Numbered from the stretch's first letter, positions 41,804 to 50,821 are shown. The stretch is DNA of 64,000 nucleotides from Capnocytophaga periodontitidis (GCF_016126015.1 NZ_JAEFDB010000003.1:186001-250000), one strand, 5' to 3'. The notes: generated from the letters alone by a model not told the origin. Program-made: numbers and translations.

Positions 41804-42004
41804 ATGAATTACATACTAATGATTTTAGGGGTATTGGTAGCGCTGTCGCGTTATCTGTTCCCCAAATACGACCAAGCGTTACTCATTGGCGGTATAAGCC
41901 TATTGATGATAGGTATTTACCGCATTTCGCGTAACCTACCCTCTAAAAACGAGGAAGATTTTCAAGACCCAGCAACGAAAATAAGAAACCCAGAAGATAA
42001 TTAG
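41804..42004 (+). CDS. small two-pass membrane protein
   Basis: 66 residues with two hydrophobic segments (YILMILGVLVALSRYLF and ALLIGGISLLMIGIYRI), then a hydrophilic acidic tail (NEEDFQDPATKIRNPEDN). No family recognised. It is between pncB and the Smr gene on the same strand. Confidence 0.7.
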   Translation: MNYILMILGVLVALSRYLFPKYDQALLIGGISLLMIGIYRISRNLPSKNEEDFQDPATKIRNPEDN

Positions 42005-42036
42005 CAAATTGGCAAATTAGCAAATTAGCAAATTAA
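42003..42036. repeat. short tandem AGCAAATT repeats
   Basis: AGCAAATTGGCAAATTAGC and further units form about four copies of an eight-base AGCAAATT motif before the Smr gene. Similar runs are at 41763-41793, 31905-31935 and 50822-50850. Confidence 0.6.
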
Positions 42037-42040
42037 CACA

Positions 42041-42586
42041 GTGAACATAGGAGATTACATAGAAGTATTAGACGATACCATCAAAGGACATATAGTGCGC
42101 CTTACGCCTCAGCAGGTAACAGTGCTTACTACTGAAGGGTTTGAGCTCACTTTTCGTCCTGAGGAAATAATAGTTATTGAAGAAGATGCACCTCTAAAAG
42201 GAGCTTTCACAAATATAGATGAAGAGAGTTTGCGCAAAGATGTAGTGAGCAAGCGAAAGAACAAATCACCCCTCACTAAAAAAGAGCGCAACATCCCTCC
42301 AATGGAGGTAGATTTGCACATCGAGCAATTGGTTGATTCTACAAGAAATATGACTAATTACGATATGCTTACCCTACAACTCGAAACCGCCCGCCGGCAG
42401 TTAGAGTTTGCCATTGCACAGCGTATCCAGCGGGTAGTGTTCATTCACGGCGTGGGAGAGGGAGTGCTGCGCACCGAATTAGAATTCCTTTTGGGGCGTT
42501 ACTCCAATGTTACTTTCTACGATGCCGAATATGCCAAATACGGTGTAGGCGCTACCGAAGTATATATCTATCAAAATGCAAAATAA
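42041..42586 (+). CDS. Smr-domain protein with N-terminal KOW/DUF2027-like region
   Basis: 181 residues from a GTG start. The N-terminal region MNIGDYIEVLDDTIKGHIVR with TVLTTEGFELTFRPEEIIVI looks like the small beta-barrel of DUF2027. The C-terminal part is an Smr domain: MEVDLHIEQLVDSTRNMTNY and the active FIHGVGEGVLRTELEFLLG. Smr domains nick or bind branched nucleic acids, as in MutS2, and recent work links them to ribosome rescue. One base lies between its stop and the LolD-type gene's ATG. Confidence 0.88.
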   Translation: MNIGDYIEVLDDTIKGHIVRLTPQQVTVLTTEGFELTFRPEEIIVIEEDAPLKGAFTNIDEESLRKDVVSKRKNKSPLTKKERNIPPMEVDLHIEQLVDSTRNMTNYDMLTLQLETARRQLEFAIAQRIQRVVFIHGVGEGVLRTELEFLLGRYSNVTFYDAEYAKYGVGATEVYIYQNAK

Positions 42587-43258
42587 ATGATTCAAGCTAT
42601 CAATATTCATAAAACTTATAAAGATTTAGAAGTGCTTAAAGGCGTATCGGTGAATGTTGCCAAAGGCGAAATTGTATCGATAGTAGGTGCTTCAGGAGCT
42701 GGGAAAACCACCTTGTTACATATTTTAGGCACTTTAGACAGCCCCGATGCCAATAAACCATCATCGTTGGTAATTAATGGCACAGATATATTGTCGTTAT
42801 CCTCCAAAGCCTTAGCTAAATTTCGCAATGAACATATCGGGTTTATCTTCCAATTTCACCAGTTATTGCCCGAATTCACTGCTTTGGAGAATATTTGTAT
42901 TCCTGCACTCATTAGAGGAATAGGAAAAAAAGAAGCTGAAAAGCGCGCAATGGAGCTCTTAGAGTTTTTGCACCTTACCTCGCGTGCCGACCATAAGCCC
43001 AATGCCCTTTCAGGAGGCGAGCAACAGCGAGTGTCGGTAGCACGTGCCTTGGTGAACTACCCTTCAGTAGTATTTGCTGATGAACCCAGTGGCAACCTCG
43101 ATTCCGAAAGTGCTGAAAAACTGCACCAACTCTTCTTCCAACTGCGCAATGAGTTCCGACAAACATTTGTAATTGTTACCCATAACGAAGAATTGGCTAC
43201 TATGGCAGATAGAAAACTCGTAATGGTAGATGGTCGTATAATGACGAGAGACGAATGA
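42587..43258 (+). CDS. ABC transporter ATP-binding protein, LolD type
   Basis: 223 residues. Walker [10 protein letters not shown] near residue 35, Q-loop [13 protein letters not shown], signature [15 protein letters not shown], Walker [13 protein letters not shown] and H-loop [10 protein letters not shown]. The sequence fits the LolD/MacB class, which drives lipoprotein release or efflux from the inner membrane. No permease gene is adjacent, so the partner lies elsewhere. The last codons are followed by two or three 14-base GACGAATGACGAGA repeats. Confidence 0.92.
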   Translation: MIQAINIHKTYKDLEVLKGVSVNVAKGEIVSIVGASGAGKTTLLHILGTLDSPDANKPSSLVINGTDILSLSSKALAKFRNEHIGFIFQFHQLLPEFTALENICIPALIRGIGKKEAEKRAMELLEFLHLTSRADHKPNALSGGEQQRVSVARALVNYPSVVFADEPSGNLDSESAEKLHQLFFQLRNEFRQTFVIVTHNEELATMADRKLVMVDGRIMTRDE

Positions 43259-43310
43259 CGAGAGACGAATGACGAGGAACAAATAATATTAATCAAAAAT
43301 TACTTTTATT

Positions 43311-43703
43311 ATGAAAGAGAATGTTTTAAGGAAAAAGAGTCTTACTTTTGCTGTAAGGATTGTAAATCTCTCTAAATACTTAAGGGAGAATAAAAAAGAA
43401 TTTACGCTATCCGACCAAGTTTTACGTAGTGGCACCGCTATAGGTGCTATGATTTGTGAGGCAGAAAGATCTGAGAGTACTCCTGATTTTATTCATAAGT
43501 TGAAAATAGCTGAAAAAGAAGCTAATGAAACGCTCTATTGGTTGGAACTATTAAAGGAAACACAATACATTACACAAACTGAATACAATAGTATAAATGA
43601 TAATACGATTGAACTTATTAAAATGTTAGTAAGTAGTATAAAAACAGCAAGAGCAAATTATAAACAACAGCAAAATTCGTCATTCGTAATTTGTAATTCG
43701 TAA
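43311..43703 (+). CDS. four-helix-bundle protein (23S rRNA IVS-type)
   Basis: 130 residues. RKKSLTFAVRIVNLSKYLRE, LSDQVLRSGTAIGAMICEAE, FIHKLKIAEKEANETLYWLE and EYNSINDNTIELIKMLVSSI define the four helices of the S23/IVS family. Such genes are common in Bacteroidota, sometimes inside 23S rRNA intervening sequences, but here it stands alone. The function is unknown. The 3' end is part of a tandem duplication. Confidence 0.9.
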   Translation: MKENVLRKKSLTFAVRIVNLSKYLRENKKEFTLSDQVLRSGTAIGAMICEAERSESTPDFIHKLKIAEKEANETLYWLELLKETQYITQTEYNSINDNTIELIKMLVSSIKTARANYKQQQNSSFVICNS

Positions 43704-43836
43704 TTATTCCAGATTCTTTAGTATAAATGATAATACGATTGAACTTATTAAAATGTTAGTAAGTAGTATAAAAACAGCAAGAGCAAATTATAAACAACAG
43801 CAAAATTCGTCATTCGTAATTATTCCAGATTCTTTC
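43590..43836 (+). repeat. tandem duplication of the 3' end of the four-helix-bundle gene
   Basis: 43590-43690 is repeated at 43720-43820 with no change that I can see (AGTATAAATGATAATACGAT onward to ATTCGTCATTCGTAATT). An extra 13 bases lie in the first unit, and the ATTATTCCAGATTCTTT flank is repeated. Copy 2 carries no start codon and is non-coding. Confidence 0.85.
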
Positions 43837-43849
43837 CCAAATTAGGTAT

Positions 43850-43857
43850 TATCTTTG
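43850..43857 (+). promoter_or_regulatory. -7 box TATCTTTG upstream of the PepSY-like pair
   Basis: It fits TAnnTTTG and is 30 bases before the ATG at 43888. The duplicated region ends just upstream. Confidence 0.55.
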
Positions 43858-43887
43858 CAGCGTTAAACTTAAAAACAGATTAAAACA

Positions 43888-44331
43888 ATGAAAAAATTAG
43901 TATCAATGATCGCCACTTTTTTATTGACAGTAGTGGCAGTACAAAACGTATCGGCTAAGGATATTCCTATCACCTTTGAACAATTGCCTGCTAAGGCTCA
44001 AGCTTTTGTGAAACAATACTTTAAAATAGAAGAAATCGCTTCGGTATGGAGAGACGACGATATCCACGATCAAGAATACAAAGTGTATTTCAACGATGGT
44101 AGCGAAATTGAATTCTATGCCAATGGCGACTGGGAAGAAGTAAAAACTCGCACTCTGGCTGTACCTGAAAAACTTATTCCTAATGGTATTGCTCAGTACG
44201 TAAAGAAAACTTACCCTCAAACAGATATCTACAAAATCCAAAAGAAACGCTATGGCTATGAGATAGAACTCGCTAACGGGCTTGATTTAGAGTTTAATGC
44301 TAAAGGACAATTTTTAAGAATAGACGACTAA
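43888..44331 (+). CDS. periplasmic PepSY-like domain protein
   Basis: 147 residues. Signal peptide (LVSMIATFLLTVVAVQNVSA), then two PepSY-like repeats: LPAKAQAFVKQYFKIEEIAS with YKVYFNDGSEIEFYANGDWE, and IAQYVKKTYPQTDIYKIQKK with YEIELANGLDLEFNAKGQFL. The pattern is the DUF2874/PepSY-like family of Bacteroidota, which I expect to be periplasmic and probably inhibitory or scaffolding. The next gene starts at the last base of its stop codon. Confidence 0.87.
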   Translation: MKKLVSMIATFLLTVVAVQNVSAKDIPITFEQLPAKAQAFVKQYFKIEEIASVWRDDDIHDQEYKVYFNDGSEIEFYANGDWEEVKTRTLAVPEKLIPNGIAQYVKKTYPQTDIYKIQKKRYGYEIELANGLDLEFNAKGQFLRIDD

Positions 44332-44726
44332 TGAAACAACTCCTTTTTGCTGCTTTTGCAGCCCTTGCATTCAGCTCGTGCGCACGATTGCCACAGCCTG
44401 CTCGTGACTTTATCAGCATTCACTTTCCTTATACTTCTATCAGAGAAGTAGAAAGAGAAGATGATATCAACGGCTATTCAGTAGAACTTAAAGACCACAC
44501 CGAGCTGGAGTTTACAGCTAATGGCGACTGGCTAAAAGTAGAAGGTGAAGACGGCAATAGTATCCCTACTACCTTCTTCCCTAAAAAAATATCCGATTAC
44601 GTTACCCAGCAGGGTTATATCATCGAAGGAATTAGAAAAACCAATATAGGTTATAAAGTAGATCTTATAGGCTCTCACACCGATTTGTTTTTCAATCACA
44701 ACGGTGACCCTATCGGAAATTATTAA
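44331..44726 (+). CDS. PepSY-like lipoprotein
   Basis: 131 residues, a paralogue of the preceding gene. Lipobox FSSCA (Cys near residue 18) instead of a plain signal peptide, so it is probably membrane-anchored. Two repeats: LPQPARDFISIHFPYTSIRE with YSVELKDHTELEFTANGDWL, and ISDYVTQQGYIIEGIRKTN with YKVDLIGSHTDLFFNHNGDP. One-base stop-start overlap shows translational coupling. The pair could work together in the periplasm. Confidence 0.85.
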   Translation: MKQLLFAAFAALAFSSCARLPQPARDFISIHFPYTSIREVEREDDINGYSVELKDHTELEFTANGDWLKVEGEDGNSIPTTFFPKKISDYVTQQGYIIEGIRKTNIGYKVDLIGSHTDLFFNHNGDPIGNY

Positions 44727-44744
44727 TAACTTTACTACAAATAA

Positions 44745-44772
44745 AAAGACCTCTTTTACGGAGGTCTTTTTT
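44745..44772 (+). terminator. Rho-independent terminator
   Basis: Stem AAAGACCTC / GAGGTCTTT with loop TTTTACG, followed by five or more T, 18 bases after the stop of the second PepSY-like gene. Confidence 0.88.
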
Positions 44773-44851
44773 TATTGAATATCATACTGCTACATTACTA
44801 CACTTTACTAAAGTTTTAGCTCGCATTTGCCTGTGCGGATCGCACTCGTAC

Positions 44852-45847
44852 CTAATTGAAAAATAAGTGTGGAAACAACTGTTCCATTGGTTTTTTAGAA
44901 AAAGCAATTTTAAGAGTAGCCTTGAGAAATCCCCAGCCATAGCTAAAAAACTGCACCAAAAGCGCCCAAATCGAGAGTAGTCCTATTTTTACACTGCGGT
45001 TTTCACGGGTGCTATCCCAACCTATAAGGATAAAATAACATACATATATGAGTAGCGGGGCTATATACCCCCAAACAAGTAGTAATAACGCCCCACAAAG
45101 TCCTAAGGCAAAGCAAGTAGGTAGCCAAAAAGTAAGTTTGCGCGTTTGTGGATGCCAATGGTTGAGGATAGCGCGTGTCTGTCCGAATTTACTTACTTGA
45201 GTGCGAAATTTTACCCACGAAATACGGCGTTTATGGAACACAAAAGCAGTAGGGATAAAGGCAGTGTCAAAACCTTGTTTCCAGAGGCGTATCACTAAAT
45301 CGGGGTCTTCACCAGGGTGTATTTTTCCAAAACCACCTGTCGCTTCAAAAGCCTTACGCGATAATCCCATATTAAAACTACGAGGTTCAAATCGTTGAAT
45401 GCGCTTTTGGCTACCGCGAATCCCCCCTGTAGTGAGCAAGGACGTCATAGTGTAGTTGATAGCCTTCTGTATATCAGTAAAATCATTAGTAGCGGTATCA
45501 GGCCCTCCAAAGCAATCTACATAATGAGTTTGCAGATAATCATCTACAGCTTCTAAATAGTGAGGAGGCAAGATGCAATCGGAATCTAAAATGAGAAAAT
45601 AATCGTGTTGGGCGTGTCGCATACCGTAATTGCGCGAGTCGCCCGGACCTGTATTAGGCTTAGAAAGATAAGTAATCGATAAATCGTTTTGGTATTTCTC
45701 GCATACTTCTTTTGAAGGAATAGAAGAACCGTCTTCAATCACTACTACCTCAAAAGTATCTTCGTAAGTTTGTGATACAAGGCTATTTAGTAGTTCATCT
45801 AACTCGTCCGGACGGTTGTATATAGGGATGATAAAACTGTACTTCAT
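44852..45847 (-). CDS. family 2 glycosyltransferase with membrane tail
   Basis: 331 residues. GT-A fold: FIIPIYNRPDELDELLNSLV, VVVIEDGSS, GPGDSRNYGMRHAQHDYFLI with the DSD metal-binding motif in LILDSDCILPP, GGPDTATNDF, and the PGEDPDLVIRLWKQGF acceptor region. Two or three membrane helices follow (PTCFALGLCGALLLLVWGYI, LLIYVCYFILIGWD). It probably transfers a sugar to a lipid-linked acceptor for a surface glycan. The promoter overlaps the start region of the divergently transcribed rpoD. Confidence 0.92.
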   Translation of the reverse strand: MKYSFIIPIYNRPDELDELLNSLVSQTYEDTFEVVVIEDGSSIPSKEVCEKYQNDLSITYLSKPNTGPGDSRNYGMRHAQHDYFLILDSDCILPPHYLEAVDDYLQTHYVDCFGGPDTATNDFTDIQKAINYTMTSLLTTGGIRGSQKRIQRFEPRSFNMGLSRKAFEATGGFGKIHPGEDPDLVIRLWKQGFDTAFIPTAFVFHKRRISWVKFRTQVSKFGQTRAILNHWHPQTRKLTFWLPTCFALGLCGALLLLVWGYIAPLLIYVCYFILIGWDSTRENRSVKIGLLSIWALLVQFFSYGWGFLKATLKIAFSKKPMEQLFPHLFFN

Positions 45848-45927
45848 CTGTTAATATAATGTTAAAATTCAAAGGTTTTGTAACATCTGTGTAAAGCTAT
45901 ACGTATAATAGGGCGTATAAGAATCGA

Positions 45928-45935
45928 CAAAATTA
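45928..45935 (-). promoter_or_regulatory. promoter of the glycosyltransferase gene (TTG -33 at 45956-45958, TAATTTTG -7)
   Basis: Coding-strand TAATTTTG with a TTG 20 bases upstream; the -33 box falls inside the first codons of rpoD. The leader would be about 75 bases. Confidence 0.5.
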
Positions 45936-45949
45936 AGGATTTTTTCTGA

Positions 45950-46813
45950 ATGAGACAACTAAAAATTACCAAACAGGTAACCAACCGTGAAACCGCATCT
46001 CTTGATAAGTACTTACAAGAGATTGGGCGTGTAGATTTGATCACTGCCGATGAAGAGGTAGAATTAGCACAACGTATCAAAGCAGGCGATGTAGCTGCTT
46101 TAGAAAAACTAACCAAAGCAAATTTGCGCTTCGTAGTATCGGTAGCTAAGCAATACCAAAACCAAGGTCTTACTCTTCCTGACCTTATCAACGAAGGGAA
46201 CTTAGGGCTCATCAAAGCCGCACAGCGATTCGACGAAACTCGTGGGTTTAAGTTTATTTCTTATGCCGTATGGTGGATTCGTCAGTCTATTTTGCAAGCC
46301 TTAGCCGAGCAATCGCGTATTGTGCGCTTACCGCTCAACAAAATTGGTTCAATCAACAAAATCAACAAGATGTACGCTTACCTCGAGCAGGCGAACGAGC
46401 GTGTACCTTCAGCCGAAGAAATTGCACGTGAGTTAGATATGTCCGTAAATGATGTGAAAGAATCAATGAAAAATGCAGGGCGTCATATCTCTATGGATGC
46501 GCCTTTGGTTGAAGGAGAAGATTCTAATCTTTACGACGTGATTCGCAGTAACGAGTCGCCTAACCCCGATAAGTCGCTTATTTTAGACTCCTTGCGTACC
46601 GAAATTGAGCGCGCACTCGAAACACTCACCCCTCGGGAAGCCGATGTAGTGCGTTTGTACTTTGGTTTGGGCGACCAGCACGCTATGACCCTTGAGGAAA
46701 TAGGTGAAACTTTTGATCTCACCCGTGAGCGCGTACGTCAAATCAAAGAAAAAGCCATTCGACGCCTCAAACACACTTCACGCAGTAAAATTCTAAAAAC
46801 ATACTTAGGATAG
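45950..46813 (+). CDS. rpoD: primary RNA polymerase sigma factor (Bacteroidota RpoD)
   Basis: 287 residues, lacking region 1.1, as is usual in this phylum. [20 protein letters not shown] is region 1.2. [40 protein letters not shown] and [17 protein letters not shown] form region 2. Region 3 follows ([20 protein letters not shown]). [17 protein letters not shown] and [20 protein letters not shown] make region 4. It directs transcription of housekeeping genes from the TTG/TAnnTTTG promoters found throughout this window. Confidence 0.96.
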   Translation: MRQLKITKQVTNRETASLDKYLQEIGRVDLITADEEVELAQRIKAGDVAALEKLTKANLRFVVSVAKQYQNQGLTLPDLINEGNLGLIKAAQRFDETRGFKFISYAVWWIRQSILQALAEQSRIVRLPLNKIGSINKINKMYAYLEQANERVPSAEEIARELDMSVNDVKESMKNAGRHISMDAPLVEGEDSNLYDVIRSNESPNPDKSLILDSLRTEIERALETLTPREADVVRLYFGLGDQHAMTLEEIGETFDLTRERVRQIKEKAIRRLKHTSRSKILKTYLG

Positions 46814-46856
46814 TCAATTACAAATTACGAAATAGGAATTACGACTGTACCTCTAC

Positions 46857-46909
46857 ACTTTGCCAAAGTTTCCTGCCTATGTGGCTCGTACCTTTGGCAA
46901 AGTTTTTTT
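46857..46909 (+). terminator. terminator-like dispersed repeat after rpoD
   Basis: ACTTTGCCAAAG / CTTTGGCAAAGT stem, loop with GTGGCTCGTACC, then a seven-base T-run. Nearly the same as the element at 31784-31834. Confidence 0.78.
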
Positions 46910-46948
46910 ATTGTGATTGTACTTATTTTTTTTTAACAATAAAAGTTG

Positions 46949-46956
46949 TATCTTTG
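46949..46956 (+). promoter_or_regulatory. -7 box TATCTTTG upstream of the twin secreted proteins
   Basis: It fits TAnnTTTG and lies 31 bases before the ATG at 46988. A well-placed -33 TTG is not obvious. Confidence 0.5.
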
Positions 46957-46987
46957 CTCCATAGTAATTTTGAGTTAAATAAATCCT

Positions 46988-47920
46988 ATGAAAAAGTTTA
47001 TTGTGAAAGTATTTTTAGTGTTTAGTATCTTTATCAGTTTTCAATTAAAATGTACTAAAACAGAAGAAGAAGTAATTGAAAACATAAAGACGAACTCTCT
47101 TAAACATAATTATATAGTAGTCAATTCAGTAGATAATTCACCTGCTGAAGTAGAAGTGAGTTATTCAGTTTTTATCAGCGGAAATACTAAAAATATCGTA
47201 AAAACAGAACGCAAGACAACACCTTTCATTATAGGGGGAGAGTCTGTGCAAGTAAATTATGATAGTATTGTATATATTCGGGATAAAAAATTCCGCGATT
47301 ACCAAAGAAAACTAAAAAGAAACTATACCCCTGAAGGTGCTGACTATCTATCAATCAAAAATCTATCATCAGTAGCTATTGAATATGCAGTTATAGGTAA
47401 TCAAAAATTAGAGTTTTTATCTGCTGATGAGATTGCTAATAGCAGTGATATTGTAAACAAAAATGAAATTGATAAATCTAAGGTAGTTAAATATCCTAGC
47501 GGTGCAGCTCCTATATATAAAGCTACTCCTGTATTGTATCTAATAAAGCCAGAATTAGCCCCTCAAACTATAGTCTATGTACTCAAAGGAATATATAGTA
47601 GTGAAGGAGGAGTATCTGGAAACAAAGCTGTAGCAGTACCTCTTAAAGTACCTTATTTTGGTGAAGTGATAGCTCATACAGCTTTTTCAGTAGCTGATAT
47701 CCTCAGCCTATACAAACAGGAATATGTTTCAAGGAATATATTATATCCAGAATATGATACCTATATGAATAGGGGAAGACCTTATAATCAAAGTATTTCC
47801 CAGAGAAAGTACTATTTGAAACTCTATGGAACTATAGATGCTGGTAAAACATTAGAAAATACAGGGCAGATATGGTTTATCAATACTTTCGAAGGAACTT
47901 TTGGCATTAATACTTTTTAG
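46988..47920 (+). CDS. secreted/lipoprotein paralogue 1, family unknown
   Basis: 310 residues. Signal sequence MKKFIVKVFLVFSIFISFQ followed by LKCTKTEE, a possible lipobox. The mature part begins LKHNYIVVNSVDNSPAEVEV, has a TERKTTPFIIGGESVQVNYD block, a YLSIKNLSSVAIEYAVIGNQ block and a VLYLIKPELAPQTIVYVLKG block, and ends GQIWFINTFEGTFGINTF. It is about three-quarters identical over long stretches to the next gene. No known domain; a surface or periplasmic location is likely. It is separated by 21 bases from its twin. Confidence 0.75.
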   Translation: MKKFIVKVFLVFSIFISFQLKCTKTEEEVIENIKTNSLKHNYIVVNSVDNSPAEVEVSYSVFISGNTKNIVKTERKTTPFIIGGESVQVNYDSIVYIRDKKFRDYQRKLKRNYTPEGADYLSIKNLSSVAIEYAVIGNQKLEFLSADEIANSSDIVNKNEIDKSKVVKYPSGAAPIYKATPVLYLIKPELAPQTIVYVLKGIYSSEGGVSGNKAVAVPLKVPYFGEVIAHTAFSVADILSLYKQEYVSRNILYPEYDTYMNRGRPYNQSISQRKYYLKLYGTIDAGKTLENTGQIWFINTFEGTFGINTF

Positions 47921-47941
47921 AATATCCTAATTTGTATTACT

Positions 47942-48880
47942 ATGAAAAATCTATTCTTAAAAACTTTAGTGCTATTCACTTTCCTTACCAATGTATTTAT
48001 GACTTGCTCTAAGCCAGAGATAGAAACAGCTACAAGTAATAAGACTAAAGTGTTAAAGCATAATTATATAGTAGTTAATTCAGTAGATAACTCACCTGCT
48101 GAGGTAGAAGTAAGCTACTCAGTTTTTATTAATGGGAATGCTGAAAACATTGTAAAAACTGAACGTAAAACTACTCCTTTTATCATTGGAGGAGAAGAAG
48201 TAAAAGTAGTGTATGATAGTTTACTTTTTGTGCACGGAACTACTCGAAGATTTCATCAAAATGAATTAAAGAGGAATTACACTCCTCGTGGTGCTGACTA
48301 TCTGTCAATCAAAAATTTATCATCAGTAGCTATTGAATATGCAGTTGTAGGCAATCAAAAATTAGAGTTTTCATCTGCTAATAAGATTGCTAATAGTAGT
48401 GATATTGTAAACAAAAATCAAATAGATAAAACAAAAGTCGTTAAATATCTTAGTGGTGCAAACCCTATATATAAGGCTACTCCTGTATTGTACCTAATAA
48501 AACCTGAATTAGCCCCTCAAACTACGGTCTATGTACTCAAAGGAATATATGCCGCTGATGGAGGTGTTTCAGGTAGAGAAGCAGTAGCTGTACCTCTTAA
48601 AACTCCTAATTTTGGAGAAATAGTAGCTAACACACCTTTTTCAGTAGCTGAGGTTCTTAGTTTGTATAAACAAGAATATACTTATGGAAATACATTATAT
48701 CCTAATTATGATGCTTATATGGGAAGAAACACTAAAGATCCAAATGATAGAAGTATTCTTCAAAAAAACTACAGAATCAAGCATTATGGGGTAGTATCTG
48801 CAGGGGAATCTTTGGAGAATAAAGGGGAAGTATGGTTTATTAATACTCCTAATGGAATAATGGGCTTTAATAGTTTTTAA
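47942..48880 (+). CDS. secreted/lipoprotein paralogue 2, family unknown
   Basis: 312 residues. Signal sequence and Cys in LVLFTFLTNVFMTCSKPE, a clearer lipobox than in the twin. It shares HNYIVVNSVDNSPAEVEVSY and KATPVLYLIKPELAPQT with paralogue 1. They differ mainly in the region after residue 80 (LLFVHGTTRRFHQNELK versus IVYIRDKKFRDYQRKLK) and in the C-terminal third. Duplication followed by divergence in exposed segments is the simplest reading. Function unknown. Confidence 0.75.
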   Translation: MKNLFLKTLVLFTFLTNVFMTCSKPEIETATSNKTKVLKHNYIVVNSVDNSPAEVEVSYSVFINGNAENIVKTERKTTPFIIGGEEVKVVYDSLLFVHGTTRRFHQNELKRNYTPRGADYLSIKNLSSVAIEYAVVGNQKLEFSSANKIANSSDIVNKNQIDKTKVVKYLSGANPIYKATPVLYLIKPELAPQTTVYVLKGIYAADGGVSGREAVAVPLKTPNFGEIVANTPFSVAEVLSLYKQEYTYGNTLYPNYDAYMGRNTKDPNDRSILQKNYRIKHYGVVSAGESLENKGEVWFINTPNGIMGFNSF

Positions 48881-48884
48881 ACAG

Positions 48885-49041
48885 ATGAAAAATTTTTTTT
48901 ACGAACACTAAAAACACCTATGAAGTACGTTGTTATACAGCTTCTCATTTAGTGATTAAAACCACTCTTAAAGCAGTTGATCATCAAGAAAATATTTCAC
49001 TATCATTAAATGCTGATGGAGTGTTATCTATCAAAAAATAA
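48885..49041 (+). pseudogene. short remnant with a frameshift in an eight-T run
   Basis: ATG at 48885 reads MKNFFYEH and stops. If one T of the run 48893-48900 is removed the frame continues as MKNFFTNTKNTYEVRCYTAS, then HLVIKTTLKAVDHQENISLS, and ends at 49039-49041 with DGVLSIKK. The continued frame has good codon use. It is either a frameshifted tiny secreted protein or the tail of a vanished gene. It directly follows the twin genes. Confidence 0.4.
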
Positions 49042-49126
49042 TACGAATATATTTGAATATTAGAATGTAATAGATTTTGGCAAAGTTTTTTCTTACCTCT
49101 TATCTCTTACCTCTTACCTGAATAAA

Positions 49127-50821
49127 ATGAATTACCTTTGGAACTTTAAACCGCTGCCACCGCAAGCCACTGTAATACAGCTACAACAAGAGCTCAACAT
49201 CAGCGAGCCCTTGGCAATACTCTTAGCCCAACGAGGTATCACCACTTTTCAGCAGGCTAAAGATTTCTTCCGCCCTACACTCTCACAATTGCATAATCCT
49301 TTCCTGATGAAAGGAATGAAAGAAGCTGTTGAGCGTTTAGACCAAGCCTTAAAAAATAATGAAACTATCCTTATCTATGGCGACTACGATGTCGATGGCA
49401 CTAGTGCGGTCTCTCTAATGGAACGCTATCTCAGCACTTTCACTGATAAACTGTTTACTTATGTACCCAACCGTTATACCGAGGGCTATGGCATTTCTTT
49501 TCAAGGGATTGACTATGCCGAGGCGCAAGCTTGTACCCTTATCATTGCTTTGGATTGTGGTATCAAAGCTATTGATAAAGTGCAATATGCCAAAGAAAAA
49601 GGGATTGATTGTATCATTGCCGACCACCACCGCCCGTCAGACCAAGTGCCCGATGCCGTGGCAGTACTCGACCCCCAACAAGCTGATTGCTCTTATCCAT
49701 ATAAAGAACTCTGTGGCTGTGGTTTAGGCTTCAAATTGGCGCAAGCATATCACGAGTATTTGCAACGCCCGTTCAGTGAACTGATGCCTCTTTTAGATTT
49801 AGTCGCCGTCGCCACTGCTGCCGATATTGTGCCAATGGACGGTGAAAATCGCATGCTGATGTACTTCGGTTTAGAAGTGATTAATGAACAGCCCTCAGCA
49901 GGAGTAAAAGCGCTCTTTGGCGAACATCAAGGGGCTATTACGGTAAGCGATGTAGTGTTCAAGGCTGCCCCGCGTATCAATGCCGCCGGACGTATAGAGC
50001 ACGGCAAATATGCTGTCTCTCTACTCACCGAAACTTCACCTGAACAAGCTTTGCAAAAAGCCAAACAAATAGACGAACTCAACAGCGAACGCAAGGAATT
50101 AGATAGCAGTATCGCCGCCGAAGCACTCGACCAAATAGAGTGCAATGGCGAGCAAAATCGCTATACTTCAGTAGTTTTCAGTGAGCAGTGGCACAAAGGG
50201 GTGATAGGTATTGTCGCTTCCCGCCTTATCGAACATTACTACCGCCCCACAATAGTATTTACCAAGAGTGGCGATAAGTATGCCGCCTCAGCACGTTCGG
50301 TACAAGGGTTTGATATCTATGAGGCTTTGGAGCAGTGCAGCGAACATTTAGAACAGTTCGGTGGACATAAATACGCGGCTGGACTCACGCTCCTCCCCGA
50401 GCAATATCCACTCTTCAAAGAAGCGTTTGAAACTGTGGTTAAACAAACCATCAACCCTGAATTGTGTATCCCGAAACTCTCTATAGATACCGCACTTCCC
50501 TTGAGCAAACTCACTCAAAAATTCTATAATGTCCTCAAACAGTTCGAGCCTTTCGGGCCTTGCAACCTGCCACCGCTCTTCTATGCCGAAAATGTAGTCG
50601 ATACAGGTTTTGCAAAGCACATTGGTAAGAATAACGAGCACTTAAAACTCTGTTTGCGCGAAGTGGGCAGTGCCCCGTATTTCGATGCTGTAGGTTTTAG
50701 TTTAGGACATAAACTCCCTCTCATCACCTCAGGCAAACCTTTTAGTATTGTCTATTCAGTAGAAGAAAACCTGTGGAATGGCAAGCTAAGTTTGCAGTTG
50801 CAAGTCAGAGACATAAAATAA
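49127..50821 (+). CDS. recJ: single-stranded-DNA-specific exonuclease RecJ
   Basis: 564 residues, near-normal length. DHH-family motifs: IYGDYDVDGTSAVSLMERYL near residue 85 and ADHHRPSDQVPDAVAV near residue 165. Also CGCGLGFKLAQA, the DHHA1 region SARSVQGFDIYEALEQCSEH with LEQFGGHKYAAGLTLL, and a C-terminal OB-like part ending LSLQLQVRDIK. It degrades 5' single strands in recombination and mismatch repair. The only upstream sequence is a TTACCTCTTATC repeat, so the promoter is not clear. Confidence 0.96.
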   Translation: MNYLWNFKPLPPQATVIQLQQELNISEPLAILLAQRGITTFQQAKDFFRPTLSQLHNPFLMKGMKEAVERLDQALKNNETILIYGDYDVDGTSAVSLMERYLSTFTDKLFTYVPNRYTEGYGISFQGIDYAEAQACTLIIALDCGIKAIDKVQYAKEKGIDCIIADHHRPSDQVPDAVAVLDPQQADCSYPYKELCGCGLGFKLAQAYHEYLQRPFSELMPLLDLVAVATAADIVPMDGENRMLMYFGLEVINEQPSAGVKALFGEHQGAITVSDVVFKAAPRINAAGRIEHGKYAVSLLTETSPEQALQKAKQIDELNSERKELDSSIAAEALDQIECNGEQNRYTSVVFSEQWHKGVIGIVASRLIEHYYRPTIVFTKSGDKYAASARSVQGFDIYEALEQCSEHLEQFGGHKYAAGLTLLPEQYPLFKEAFETVVKQTINPELCIPKLSIDTALPLSKLTQKFYNVLKQFEPFGPCNLPPLFYAENVVDTGFAKHIGKNNEHLKLCLREVGSAPYFDAVGFSLGHKLPLITSGKPFSIVYSVEENLWNGKLSLQLQVRDIK

